Below the pieces are notes generated by a model. The model was not told the DNA's origin. It ran no database searches and saw only the letters and a program-made list of their open reading frames with translations. Both the position numbers and the translations under genes were made by a program. A stretch of DNA of 64,000 nt from the NCBI RefSeq assembly GCF_000006445.2, contig NC_006049.2:620001-684000 (forward strand). Reading direction: 5' to 3'. Shown piece after piece: positions 40,424 through 50,471 of the stretch; the first letter of the stretch is position 1, and the number at the start of each line of letters is the position of its first letter. This DNA is from Debaryomyces hansenii CBS767 (Eukaryota > Ascomycota > Pichiomycetes > Serinales > Debaryomycetaceae).

Positions 40424-42772
40424 ATGAGATATACAACGCCATCAATAGTTAAAGAATACAGAAACCAATCGAATATGCTTCTCACTACATTAGCTTCGAT
40501 TCCTGAGTATGTAATTTTTCATTTATGATACAATGGGCCAGAAACGAGGTTATTTGAAATTTTACCTGGGGAGTTTCAATACAGAATACTAACATTAACT
40601 TACAGAGCTAAGGAGGAATATCTTGATTCTTCATTGATTGAAAGGACGGGCCGTTTGCATACCTTTACTGATTTAGGACCGGCAGACTTGTGTAATATCC
40701 ATAAGCAATCAGTGACATCGAAAAAGAATTCTGAAATTGGAACGTTTTTATATTATACCGGTGTCGATACGTCGAATTCTGCTTCAATTGCAGCCCATTT
40801 GCAAGGATTAGCTAATTTGATAGGCTCAAGATCACAATACTGGTTTGGGGAGAAAAAGCATTGGAAGGTTCCAGAATTGACGTATTGTACTTACAATGCA
40901 TTCTCAAAAGTGGATATGAGAGTGACTGTCCATATTCCAGGAAAATTTGAGAGTTCAATAATCAATAGTGATGGAAAACTAATTCATGATAAGGTTAGTG
41001 ACAACGAATCAGAGAAATTATGGCTTGAAACCTTCGTGACTTCAATTGTTAGATGCCTAATTGATTCGGAGGATGACGATGCCAATAAGGTTGGAGGTCT
41101 AGTTGAGGTTCGTAAATTAAATCCTTTTAATAATGGCAAGTCCTCCAAAGAATTATTGGACTACTTCATGAAAGGGTTTGAGAAATTATTCTGGGACGGT
41201 CCAAAATTAGGATGTGGCATTGATATACCCCAGCCAACTATAATATCTAATTATTTGGTTGATGGTTTTATTAAGTGTGTTGAATTAACTCAAAACTACG
41301 AGGAAGCATTGGAAATATTAGACAGACTCAAAGAGAAAGAGCCAGGTGTAGTTACATTGATTGCGCGTGTCTTATTATTGAAAGATGAAGAGATTAGGGC
41401 AGTCCAAGTCATGAATGATGGTGTTATCAGTGATAACCGTGATGCTGACTTGTTATTGTTACAAGCACAATTCTGTGTGGATAAAAAAAGATATGATTTA
41501 GCATTGAATATTTCTAAACAAGCTGTGAAATCATCGCCATCTGACTTCAAGACCTGGGCTATGTTGGTCAAGGTTTATACTAAACTTAATGATTTCGAGA
41601 ATGCCTTACTTACTCTTAACTCGTGTCCGATGAATTCGCATAAAGAAAAATATTACCTAAAAAGAATTGTTCCGTTAAAAGGGGGTAATGACGACTTACA
41701 TTTACCTTCCCCCGTTGATGTTACATTAGATGAGGTATCCAATCTACAAAGTAATGAAATAAGTTATGAACAAAGGAATTTAGATCCACAGTTAATTAAT
41801 TTGCCAGCCGCTAATTTGAAATCAACATTTGCCAAGGCTTATGATTTATTAACAGAAATTGTAAATAAAACTGGCTGGGAAGCGTTATTAAAATACCGTG
41901 CTAAGGTTTTCGTAATGGAGGAAGAGTACCGTAAGGATAGAAATAGTAATACTAATAACTCTAGTAATGGTCACACAAGAAAGAATTCTACTAATTCTAA
42001 TTTGAATGGCGAAACTACCGTGGAGAATGGTACTGCAAGCGGTATGGAAAATGATGCATCCTCCACACTTGCCATTAAATCCCCAAAGAAGGATGATCAA
42101 ACAAATATTGAAGATATGGATGAATCCTTAGAAAATGAATTCAAGAAGAAAAGGTTATGTGAAAGATGGTTGGATAACTTATTCATGTTATTATACGAAG
42201 ACTTAAGAGCATACACTATGTGGCAGGCTGAATACGTTCATTTCCAGGCACAACAAATGGAATACAAGAAAACTACTTTAGAGTGGGAAATCTTAGGTTT
42301 AATTGCTTATAGATTAAAGCATTTCAAAGAAGGTTCTGTAGCATTTGCCAATGCCTTAAGTGGAAGATTTTCAGCCAAATCAACTAGAGAAATGCTTAGA
42401 TATTACCAAATGGAAAGAGCTAAAATATTGTCCAAAAATTCAAACAATACAAATAATTCAAATAGCTCCTACACACATAACTTTACAAAGGTTGTGAATC
42501 AATTAAATGAAAAGATATTGGAGTGTTGTATCAAGTTATTAGTATGGAATCACAGATGGTACAGTGATTTTTCACCTTCGTTAATAAATACTCTTAGTGA
42601 CTTGGTTGCAAAAGATGGCTTGATCAAGATTCAATCATTAGTGCAAGCAGTTTATTCTAATAATATTAACGCCACTGCTTCTAATGATAATGGAAACCAT
42701 GGCATCACAGATATGATGGAAGATGTTTATAATTTCTTCAAGGAATATAAGATCAATGGTGCTGATAATTAG
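40424..42772 (+). CDS. BCH1: Exomer subunit, Bch1/Bud7/Chs6 family (spliced)
   Basis: Join of 40424..40506 and 40606..42772 gives 749 residues (S. cerevisiae Bch1 724). ChAPs with Chs5 form the exomer coat that carries chitin synthase Chs3 from the trans-Golgi to the cell surface. Seen: LGPADLCNIHKQS, GTFLYYTGVDTSNSASIAAHLQGL, SRSQYWFGEKKHWKVPELTYCTYNAFSKVDMRV (outline), TPR-like repeats in the middle, an Asn/Ser-rich insert (about 440-480) and a helical C-terminus with SGRFSAKSTREMLR. A second in-frame ATG at 40475 in exon 1 could also start. CTG-clade yeasts may have fewer ChAPs than S. cerevisiae; only one is visible here. Confidence 0.92.
40507..40605 (+). other. BCH1 intron (99 nt)
   Basis: GTATGT donor at 40507, TACTAAC branch site at 40587-40593, CAG acceptor ending 40605. 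Joins ...ASIPE to AKEEYLDSS in frame. Without it the long frame has only TTG near its start. Confidence 0.88.
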
Positions 42773-43110
42773 TGATATAGATCTCTTTCGTAATAACTAC
42801 TTTACCCAAAGTTTATTTGTATTATCTTTTTATAATAATATTATTATCTTAATCATTACCTAATGAGTAGTCAAATAGTCACGATGGATTGTGCGTTTTT
42901 TTTTTTTGTGATTCCGGTTATCTGCCACTGATTTTTCACTTTCAAATCAAACCTATATTCCATGTATATGCTGATAAACAAGTTGGTTAGTTAGATACTT
43001 GACAGTTATAACAATTTGTGCTTCATTGTGAAACATATATAACTTTTTGAAATTTATAGGCGAATAGAATTCATCTAGGCAAGAACAAAAAGTTTTAGCA
43101 GCCTTTCAAC
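42773..43110. other. Spacer between BCH1 and the AGX1-like gene
   Basis: 338 bp with a T-run of about 12 near 42897 and AT-rich sequence. No gene or RNA signature seen. Confidence 0.35.
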
Positions 43111-44505
43111 ATGACATCTGCCAGAGAAAGATTGGCAATGTTACATTCACATATCAAAGACAATTCCAATATAAAAGTACTGGCTGAGTTTCCAGTGTTA
43201 GTTAAAAGTGAAAGACAAAAGTATTTGAATAGTAACTTTCAATCTGTTCCAGGCAGTTCAAATTCATCCAATTTTGCATCAACAGTTATGAGACCAATGA
43301 GTAAACCCATAATGTCTATTTCTTCCACTACAAGTAACACTAGTATATCTCAATGCAGTCTCCCACAAGATTATGTTGAAGTTTGCAATAGTACCTCCAA
43401 ATTCATACCCCCAACGACAAAGTCATTCTCAAATCTGGAATTTGATGATATTTGTGCTAAAGTGGACAAGAAGTTGAGGTTATTGTTAGGAAGTAATAAT
43501 CCCAGTGACTCTTACATATTATCTGGAGGTGAGAGTTTGGGATGGGAAATTTTAGGCCAAAACATAGTTCAATCATTAGAAGATGATATATTATGCATAA
43601 GTACTGGTGCTTACTCGAAACAATTTGCTAAGCACTTACTAAATTACGTGGAATCTGAAGACAGAAATATTACTGTTCTAGAGGCAAATATAGGATGTAC
43701 TGTTCCTTTAGAATTAATTAAAAATGAATTAACGAAAAGGTGTTATGGAATTGTGGCCTTGACTCATACCGACAATTCAACAGGAGTTGTGACAAACATT
43801 AAAGAAGTTTCACAACTAATAAAACAAATTTCTCCAAACACTTTAATTGCTGTGGATGCTGTTTATTCGGCAGGAGTTGAAGAAATAGATGTTGAAAATT
43901 GGGGAATAGATTTCACATTGAGTACTTACAAAAACACCGTATTGACTACTGAAGTTTTATCATATATTTTGCTATCATCACGAGTTCTTTCAAAGATTCC
44001 TAAAGGTATTATGAATGGTTCTAACTCGTCAAATAACTATAAGATGCAGTTGGCTTATTCAAATGCTAATTTTCAACTCCTTAACGCCTTGGACTCCTCT
44101 CTTTGGCGACTTTTCGGAATGGATGAACAACAGGATATTTCAATTGATATCTCGAATAAAATAAAGTCTGGGTTACTCTCCCGCTTTGCCGATTATAAAT
44201 CAGCCGCTGAAAAGCTACGTAAAAGTTTGATTAATGAAGAGACTGGAATAAGTGCAATATCCCAAGACTGGTCGAATTGCAGCAATGGTATGACAGCAAT
44301 GTACTTACCAAAAACTAGTGAAATATCAGAATTATTGAAAACACTTTGCGAAGAATGTGATATTTCTTTAGTTAATGGCATTCATTCTAGATTTGCATCG
44401 GAATACATCAGCATTGAGCATGCAGGGTTCAGGTTTTCTGGTAATGATATCGACGTGGATAAAGTAGTTGAAATTATCAAGAAAGGTTTGACCAACAGTA
44501 AATAA
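43111..44505 (+). CDS. Divergent class V aminotransferase, Agx1-like
   Basis: Predicted 464-residue PLP-fold protein most like alanine:glyoxylate aminotransferase Agx1 (385 residues). Matches: LSGGESLGWEILGQNI, CISTGAYSKQFA, the PLP-ring Asp in LIAVDAVYSAGVEE, WGIDFTLS and a Lys in TYKNT where the Schiff-base Lys is expected. Differences: the usual GP near the N-terminus is FP, the FATPP-type segment reads LAYSNAN, and the substrate-carboxylate Arg of YIRIGHMG is Ser (YISIEHAG). An extra Ser/Asn-rich insert (about residues 45-105) breaks the N-terminal arm. It may be a paralogue with changed substrate or a non-catalytic relative; I give no symbol. Confidence 0.7.
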   Translation: MTSARERLAMLHSHIKDNSNIKVLAEFPVLVKSERQKYLNSNFQSVPGSSNSSNFASTVMRPMSKPIMSISSTTSNTSISQCSLPQDYVEVCNSTSKFIPPTTKSFSNLEFDDICAKVDKKLRLLLGSNNPSDSYILSGGESLGWEILGQNIVQSLEDDILCISTGAYSKQFAKHLLNYVESEDRNITVLEANIGCTVPLELIKNELTKRCYGIVALTHTDNSTGVVTNIKEVSQLIKQISPNTLIAVDAVYSAGVEEIDVENWGIDFTLSTYKNTVLTTEVLSYILLSSRVLSKIPKGIMNGSNSSNNYKMQLAYSNANFQLLNALDSSLWRLFGMDEQQDISIDISNKIKSGLLSRFADYKSAAEKLRKSLINEETGISAISQDWSNCSNGMTAMYLPKTSEISELLKTLCEECDISLVNGIHSRFASEYISIEHAGFRFSGNDIDVDKVVEIIKKGLTNSK

Positions 44506-44606
44506 CTTACATTACACTTAAATTAGATTTTAATAAATTTCGATAGACATTAATTATTTGCAAGATATTTTTTTTAAACTATATACGGGGACCCTGCAAG
44601 GGATAA

Positions 44607-45197
44607 TTAATTGGATACATCTTTATTGTCATTTCCTTCTGCTGATTCTTCTTCCTTTGCATTTTCAATAGCATCTGTCCATTTCTTCTCTTCTTCAAAT
44701 CCTTCTTTGGCAGCTTGAATCAACTCGGCTCTCGAGTCTTCCAATCTTTTCTTACGGCTCTTCATGGCTTCGTCTTTTCTCTCCAACTCTTCAATCCATA
44801 ACCTTTCTCTTACCTTTGCTTTGGCCCTTAATATTTCCTCTCTGGTTGCTTTTTGTTCGTCCGATTCCACTTGGAACATATATCCACCTGCAACTAACGC
44901 AATTAATGTGGCCAATTGAAACCCAACTCTGTAACGGAAATACTTTTGTGTATTTACCCTATCCCCTTTTCTAATTGATTTAGTAGCTAAAAAAATAGCT
45001 CCGGTAGTAGCAATTACTCCGAGTGGGACCAATGGTTGTTGCTTGCACTTGAAGGCCATTTTCTCCAAGATGTCCATTTCACTACGTGAGTTAATACCTA
45101 ATCATTCAAATTTAACAAATAAAATAGAAAACAATTAAACATACTCTTCATCAAACTCACTTTTCCCATCGAAGGACGATGGAAGTTCTCTACTCAT
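44607..45197 (-). CDS. RCF1: Respiratory supercomplex factor 1 (HIG1 type 2), spliced
   Basis: Complement join of 44607..45081 and 45145..45197 gives 175 residues (S. cerevisiae Rcf1 159). It is an inner-membrane protein that supports III-IV supercomplexes and cytochrome oxidase. Exon 1 codes MSRELPSSFDGKSEFDE, matching the family start MSR.PSSFD. The HIG1 domain has CKQQPLVPLGVIATTGAIFLA, a loop with the QxxxRxxxQ-like QKYFRYRVGFQ, and a second span ATLIALVAGGYMF. The C-terminal half is a charged helix (REEILRAKAKVRERLWIEEL). Without the intron the frame would start at the ATG at 45077 and lack the conserved N-terminus. Confidence 0.93.
45082..45144 (-). other. RCF1 intron (63 nt)
   Basis: On the minus strand: GTATGT donor at 45144-45139, branch variant TATTAAC at 45096-45090, TAG acceptor at 45084-45082. 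The branch differs from TACTAAC at the third base. Confidence 0.85.
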
Positions 45198-45597
45198 GTT
45201 ACAGTTACTTCTATAATGTACTACAGCATCAGGATTGAAGTAACCGGCTTAATAGAAAATTACCTCGATCACATGACCATTGCTAAAAAGTGGTTCGATT
45301 TGATACGACTGCAACGACATTCTTCTTCAAGGGAATACTTCAAACGGCCGTACAGTAGACGGTAGGAAGTAGTACGAAACAAAAAGCCTGGAAATTTTGA
45401 TCGAATGAAAGTAGGAATCCGATGAAATGCAAAAAAAAATATCATGAAAGATAGAGCTTTAGTATATTACAAGCTTACGATAGGAACAGTGGAGATTCAC
45501 AATTATATGAAAATCTATATATATATATATGTCTATATTGCGGTTCAGATTGGTATCCTGCTTTTTAATCACCACTTACACACATGCTCTAGTTCCT
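45198..45597. other. RCF1 upstream / GUK1 downstream region
   Basis: 400 bp. A (TA)n run of about 15 bp lies at 45516-45530 and an A8 tract near 45431. No gene seen. Confidence 0.4.
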
Positions 45598-46158
45598 TTA
45601 GTTTTCAGCCAAAATAAAATCCTTGAATTCAACGTACGCCTTATCTAAGTCGTCATTGACAATAATTCTATCGTGAGCTCCTGTCTTAGCAAAATCCATT
45701 TCAGCCTTAGCAGCACTGATTCTTTTTTCGATGGAATCTTGGGTTTCAGTACCTCTTCCCTCTAATCTTTGTCTTAAGATCTCAATAGAAGGTGGACTCA
45801 AGAACAAGAATCTAGCGTTCAAGTTAGAAGCCTTGACTGCCTTAACTCCATCCATTTCAATGTCCAAGATACATGTTCTACCCTTCTTGGTGACGTCGTC
45901 AACGGCTTTGAAAGAAGTGCCGTAGTAATTACCAGAAAACTGCGTCCATTCGATAAATTTCTTTTCTTCGATAGCCTGTTTGAAACCGTCGACAGTGCTA
46001 AAGTTGTATTCAACTCCATCTGTTTCTCCAGCTCTTGGTTGTCTGGTTGTGTTCGAGACAGAGAATCCAAATCTGTCTGGAAATTCGGCGAATAACTTCT
46101 TCAATAAAGTAGATTTTCCGGTTCCTGATGGTCCTGAGATAACGATAGGTCTGCTCAT
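45598..46158 (-). CDS. GUK1: Guanylate kinase
   Basis: Predicted 186-residue enzyme (S. cerevisiae Guk1 187) that phosphorylates GMP to GDP for nucleotide and cell-wall mannan precursors. The P-loop GPSGTGKST is at residues 8-16. The GMP-binding part has [21 protein letters not shown] and [16 protein letters not shown] (outline), then [14 protein letters not shown] and the lid region [20 protein letters not shown]. No anomalies. Confidence 0.98.
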   Translation of the reverse strand: MSRPIVISGPSGTGKSTLLKKLFAEFPDRFGFSVSNTTRQPRAGETDGVEYNFSTVDGFKQAIEEKKFIEWTQFSGNYYGTSFKAVDDVTKKGRTCILDIEMDGVKAVKASNLNARFLFLSPPSIEILRQRLEGRGTETQDSIEKRISAAKAEMDFAKTGAHDRIIVNDDLDKAYVEFKDFILAEN

Positions 46159-46641
46159 GTTGTCTAGATATAATTCAACCCAAATATGTGCGTATTTACT
46201 TCTTTTGAACCCAAATCATCTAATATTTATCTTTTTAAACGTTGCATTATGTCGACCCATCGAGGTAGTGTACTGGTATAATTCAAACAATCCATTGCCA
46301 TTATATCACTTCCTGAGCCGCCTACTTAGCAAATTGTATTTTCGATGTCACTTGATCATTTGTCTGTTATCATTCTATAACCATAGCAATTTTCTGGTTC
46401 TCAATCTTGTTATCCAATATTCTGTGAACAAATAACTTTATGAGCCTAACTATTACTTCTAGCAGTAATGGAACACTTTATTTATGTCTGTCCTGTATAA
46501 ATCCGATGGTGACACAAAACATTTTTCCTCCTGCATATTAATTCAGATTGGATTTTGGTGGAAATTCGGTCCTATGAAGCAGACCATTAGGTTAAAGAAG
46601 GTAATAAAAGACTAGCAAATAAGCAAAAGTGACATTATAAG
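46159..46641. other. Divergent GUK1/MTR10 intergenic region
   Basis: About 480 bp between divergent genes. An open frame on the + strand enters from within GUK1 and is a shadow. No RNA gene or repeat identified. Confidence 0.4.
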
Positions 46642-49506
46642 ATGTCTGGAACTGAATCACTAAGCCAAGTTCAACATGCCTTGAGTACTATGTATTCAAA
46701 TGCGTCGCATGAGGACAAAAAGCAAGCCACCAGGTTTTTAGAGTCATTCCAAAAATCGCAGGAAGCATGGGAATTAACTCATCAAATCATAAGCAATAGT
46801 GGAGAATCGATACAATTTAAGCTATTTGCGGCACAGACGTTAAGGTCTAAGATCACTTACGACTTGCACCAAGTTTCTGAGGCCAACTTGGACCAATTAA
46901 AGGATTCGGTCATCGAGCTAATTACAAAATATCCAGACCACTCGGGAAGAATAATCAGAACTCAGTTGTGTATTTCGTTATCGCAGCTTGCGTTACAGTA
47001 CTTGACGTGGAAGGGTGCAATGACGGAGATCATTTCGAAATTGTCGGCGGATCAAACTACAATTCCATGTTTATTGGACTTTTTGAAGATTCTACCAGAG
47101 GAATTATCGGACGTTAAGAAGACGTCATTGACCGATGAAGAGTTTAATGTGAGAACTCAAGAATTGATCACCAGTAACGTGGAACAAGTGTTATTGATTT
47201 TGCAAAAGTTGACGGAATCATCGAGCTCCAAGGAGGTCAACACCTTGATCTTGGACTGTTTGAATAGTTGGATTAAGGAATGTCCTATCGAAACCATCTT
47301 ACAAATTAATTCATTGACCAACTTGATCTTCCAATCTTTAACTGACGATCAAACCTTTGATCAATCAATTGAATGTCTTTGTACAATAATGAGAGAAACA
47401 AGAGACATCGAAAACCACGAATTGATTGATGCATTGTATCAGCAGCTCATTCAATTGAATACATATATGTCTTCTAATAAAGAAAAATTAGAAGACCCTG
47501 AAACTTTCAGTGGCTTAACAAGACTTTATGTTGAAGCAAGTGAATCATGGCATGTATTAATTGCAAAAAACCCAAAGCATTTCAAGCCATTGGTTGAGAT
47601 CTTACTTGAATGCTGTAAATATGAAGAAGATCTTGATGTGGTAAAGTACACATTTTACTTTTGGCACCTTTTAAAGCAACTAATCACTATACCTAAATTT
47701 CAGGATTCTAAATTGGAATTTCGAGATGTTTACAGCAAATTAATTTCAATTATAATTAAGCATTTGACATACCCCATTGTAGCGGATGTTGAGAACTTAT
47801 TTGACGGTGACAGAGAACAAGAAGATAAGTTTAAAGAATTTCGTTATGAAATGGGTGATGTCTTAAAAGATTGTTGTGCAGTAGTTGGACCAACTATTTC
47901 ATTGAACATTCCATTTCAGCAAATTCAGACTATTTTAAACACCAATGCTAATGAAACCAGATGGCAATATTTAGAAGCTCCATTATTCTCTATGAGAGCA
48001 ATGGCAAAAGAGATTCCGTTAAAAGAAAAAACGATTTTACCAACTATTATGAATTGTTTGATTCAATTACCCGAACATGCGAAGATAAGATATGCAGCCA
48101 CTTTAGTGTTAGGTCGTTATACTGAATGGACGTCGAAGAACCCAGAGTTTTTGGAGCCACAATTAAACTATATTATTAAAGGTTTTGAAGTAGCAAATAA
48201 CACTAATAACAAAGATATTATTGTTGCTGCTTCTCATGCATTAATGTATTTCTGTCAGGATTGTTCATCTTTATTGGTTAATTATTTGGAACAATTATAC
48301 ATGTTATACGGACAAGTTAGAGAACAGTTAGATATTGAGTCTGCTTATGAATTAGTGGATGGATTAGCACATGTCATAAAACAAATTCCGTTAGAGAATT
48401 CATATCAGACTTGCGAAATGTTCTGGAAACCTACTTTGTCTACCTTATCTTCTTTATCAAGTAATGCTAATGCTAACGATGAGAGTATTAATGTATTAAT
48501 TGCTGACCAGATAGAAATATTAACGACCTTTATTGGAGTATTAAGATGCTCAGATTATGAAAAGTCTGATTATCCTATCTGTACTTTATTCATAAAAGAA
48601 GTTTGGCCAGCAGCTTCAAGCATATTGCTGAATTATGGCAAGTCTTTAAAAGTCAGTGAGAGAATACTAAAGTTAATTAAGAGTGCAATTCAATCATTCA
48701 GTACTCACTTAACCCCAATATTATCAGATGTTGCTAACATTTTACATCACGGGTTTAAGCAAACCAAGTTCGGGTGTTATTTATGGGTATCAGGGATATT
48801 AATTAGAGAATTCGGCGATGAGTACTCTTCAGGCGATATCAAGGAATCAGTTTATCAATTTGGTTTATCCCAATGCTCGCTATTCTTCGAATTGATAAAG
48901 TGTGAGAATGACTTGAAGGATATACCTGACGTTGTTGAGGACTTCTTCAGGATGATGAATGATTTATTGATGTTCTATCCATTCAAGATAATACCGAACT
49001 TGGATTTGCTCAAATCGACAATAGATGCCAGTGTCGCCACATTAAGCTCTCTAGAACAATTTGAACCACTTGTTTCTTGCTTACATTTTCTTATTGACTT
49101 TATCTCGTGGGGATTGCCTACTCCACCTATATCATTTTTCGACGAGAATCCACAGCATATTCAAGACACTGTCAAACAATTCTTAGTTATGAATGACAAT
49201 GGAGGTAATCTTATCAAGGTTGTGCTAGATGGTCTAATTTTTACTTTCCATAACGACATCCAACAGGATGCGAGTGATTTGCTTCTCAAAATCTTAATTG
49301 TGGTGCCAGAATACTCCATTGCAATAAACTGGTTAACGAATGTCGTCAAAAGCTTGTCTAATGTTAATGAGAAAGAAGTAGAGAAACTAATCAATACTGT
49401 TAGTGTTGCATTGCCAAATAAAGATAACAGAAGAATTAGATCCTCAATAAGAGACTTTGTTAATTGGTATTCTAGGAAAAACGTTACCCCCAGAGCTGAA
49501 TTTTAA
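46642..49506 (+). CDS. MTR10: Importin Mtr10 (transportin-SR type)
   Basis: Predicted 954-residue karyopherin (S. cerevisiae Mtr10 972), the importer of Npl3 and other SR-like proteins that also affects tRNA traffic. The N-terminal importin-beta region has VQHALSTMYSNASHEDKKQATRFLESFQKS (outline), IQFKLFAAQTLRSKI and QLCISLSQLALQY, all typical of the Mtr10/transportin-3 family. HEAT-type helices continue throughout, with AAPLFSMRAMAKEIP-like sequence around residue 450. The C-terminus has RRIRSSIRDFVNWYSRKN. No frame breaks. Confidence 0.95.
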   Translation: MSGTESLSQVQHALSTMYSNASHEDKKQATRFLESFQKSQEAWELTHQIISNSGESIQFKLFAAQTLRSKITYDLHQVSEANLDQLKDSVIELITKYPDHSGRIIRTQLCISLSQLALQYLTWKGAMTEIISKLSADQTTIPCLLDFLKILPEELSDVKKTSLTDEEFNVRTQELITSNVEQVLLILQKLTESSSSKEVNTLILDCLNSWIKECPIETILQINSLTNLIFQSLTDDQTFDQSIECLCTIMRETRDIENHELIDALYQQLIQLNTYMSSNKEKLEDPETFSGLTRLYVEASESWHVLIAKNPKHFKPLVEILLECCKYEEDLDVVKYTFYFWHLLKQLITIPKFQDSKLEFRDVYSKLISIIIKHLTYPIVADVENLFDGDREQEDKFKEFRYEMGDVLKDCCAVVGPTISLNIPFQQIQTILNTNANETRWQYLEAPLFSMRAMAKEIPLKEKTILPTIMNCLIQLPEHAKIRYAATLVLGRYTEWTSKNPEFLEPQLNYIIKGFEVANNTNNKDIIVAASHALMYFCQDCSSLLVNYLEQLYMLYGQVREQLDIESAYELVDGLAHVIKQIPLENSYQTCEMFWKPTLSTLSSLSSNANANDESINVLIADQIEILTTFIGVLRCSDYEKSDYPICTLFIKEVWPAASSILLNYGKSLKVSERILKLIKSAIQSFSTHLTPILSDVANILHHGFKQTKFGCYLWVSGILIREFGDEYSSGDIKESVYQFGLSQCSLFFELIKCENDLKDIPDVVEDFFRMMNDLLMFYPFKIIPNLDLLKSTIDASVATLSSLEQFEPLVSCLHFLIDFISWGLPTPPISFFDENPQHIQDTVKQFLVMNDNGGNLIKVVLDGLIFTFHNDIQQDASDLLLKILIVVPEYSIAINWLTNVVKSLSNVNEKEVEKLINTVSVALPNKDNRRIRSSIRDFVNWYSRKNVTPRAEF

Positions 49507-49893
49507 TCTGCAATATGCTGACCTCACAACCGTATAATCATAATAGTTTATAGAACCGTATAATTCCGCGTTGTAAATATATCTATGATGCTATAAAAAG
49601 GCACTTACTAGGTGCGAAAACATCCAAAAATAAACTAGAAAATATTATGCGTAATCGTCAGCATCCTCCCACTAAAGTGGCTAACTGTAGTTTTAGTCTA
49701 GAATACCGCCTCTAAAGCTCATACCCAAATATACGCATTTTCATTGCGAATTCTTGGAATGAAACGCGACATTTTGTTGATTTTCCACCATGAGATTCTG
49801 GAACCCAAAGTGTCTCGCGCAACATTTTTCAAGTCTGCGTTTTTAACACGCAAACCTTTCCCTATTTGGTAACTTGGTTACTATAAGCAGAAA

Positions 49894-49915
49894 ACGCGAT
49901 TTTTTTTTATCGCGT
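49894..49915. repeat. CGCG inverted repeat with T8 loop
   Basis: acgcgat (49894-49900) and atcgcgt (49909-49915) are exact reverse complements around eight T. Both arms contain the ACGCG/CGCGA core bound by MBF/SBF-type cell-cycle factors, so it may be a paired binding site. Confidence 0.65.
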
Positions 49916-50026
49916 AGAAGCGTTCGGTAGAATCTTGCCTTGTTGACACATTAGCTGCTAAGTTTTCAGATGGTATGTAAAAATTCTTCACCAACAATCC
50001 ATGCATTAAACTAAATTGACAAAAAG

Positions 50027-50034
50027 TATAAAAG
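50027..50034 (+). promoter_or_regulatory. TATA box of the CCW12-like gene
   Basis: TATAAAAG is 90 bp upstream of the ATG at 50117, in the range of strong yeast promoters. Confidence 0.65.
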
Positions 50035-50116
50035 ACCCCCGATACCCATTGAATTTATGATATTTTTTTTATTCCTTATAGTAATCTAACTACCAGTCTT
50101 TCGTTTAATATTAAAT

Positions 50117-50410
50117 ATGCAATTCTCCACCGTCGCCTTATTCGCTGTTGCCGCTGCTTTCGTCAGCGCTGATGTTGTCACTGAAGTTGACACCCAATCT
50201 ACTTTAGTCACCATCACTGACTGTGACTCAACTGTCACTGACTGTCCAGCTAGACAAACTGAAGCTCCAGTTTCTTCTGCTCCAGTTTCTTCTTCTGCTG
50301 CTGCTAACACCACCGTTGCTGGTGTCTCCACTTACGAAGGTGCTGCTGCTAAGGGTCAATACGCTGCCGGTGTCGCTGCTTTAGCTGCTGGTGCTTTATT
50401 AGCTTTATAA
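50117..50410 (+). CDS. Small GPI-anchored cell-wall protein, Ccw12-like
   Basis: Predicted 97-residue secreted precursor. The signal peptide MQFSTVALFAVAAAFVSA is nearly the same as that of S. cerevisiae Ccw12. The mature part has TLVTITDCDSTVTDC, like the Ccw12 TLVTITSC repeat, then an Ala/Ser/Pro/Thr-rich segment suited to O-mannosylation, one NTT N-glycosylation site, and YEGAAAKGQYAAG before a hydrophobic Ala/Leu GPI-addition tail. The precursor should be GPI-anchored and then cross-linked to glucan. Codon bias is strong (GCT, ACT, GTC), implying high expression. It is shorter than Ccw12 (133 residues) because one of the repeats is missing. Confidence 0.85.
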   Translation: MQFSTVALFAVAAAFVSADVVTEVDTQSTLVTITDCDSTVTDCPARQTEAPVSSAPVSSSAAANTTVAGVSTYEGAAAKGQYAAGVAALAAGALLAL

Positions 50411-50471
50411 GCAAATTAGTTGTGTAAAATAATTATTAGCTTTATGAGATAATATGACCTAAATATAGAAA

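Larger units (their letters stand above)
49507..50116. other. MTR10 3' region and promoter of the CCW12-like gene
   Basis: 610 bp. It holds several CGCG cores (49765, 49816, 49895, 49911), a perfect 7-bp hairpin with a T8 loop (49894-49915) and a TATA box at 50027. A large regulated promoter fits an abundant wall protein. Confidence 0.55.
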
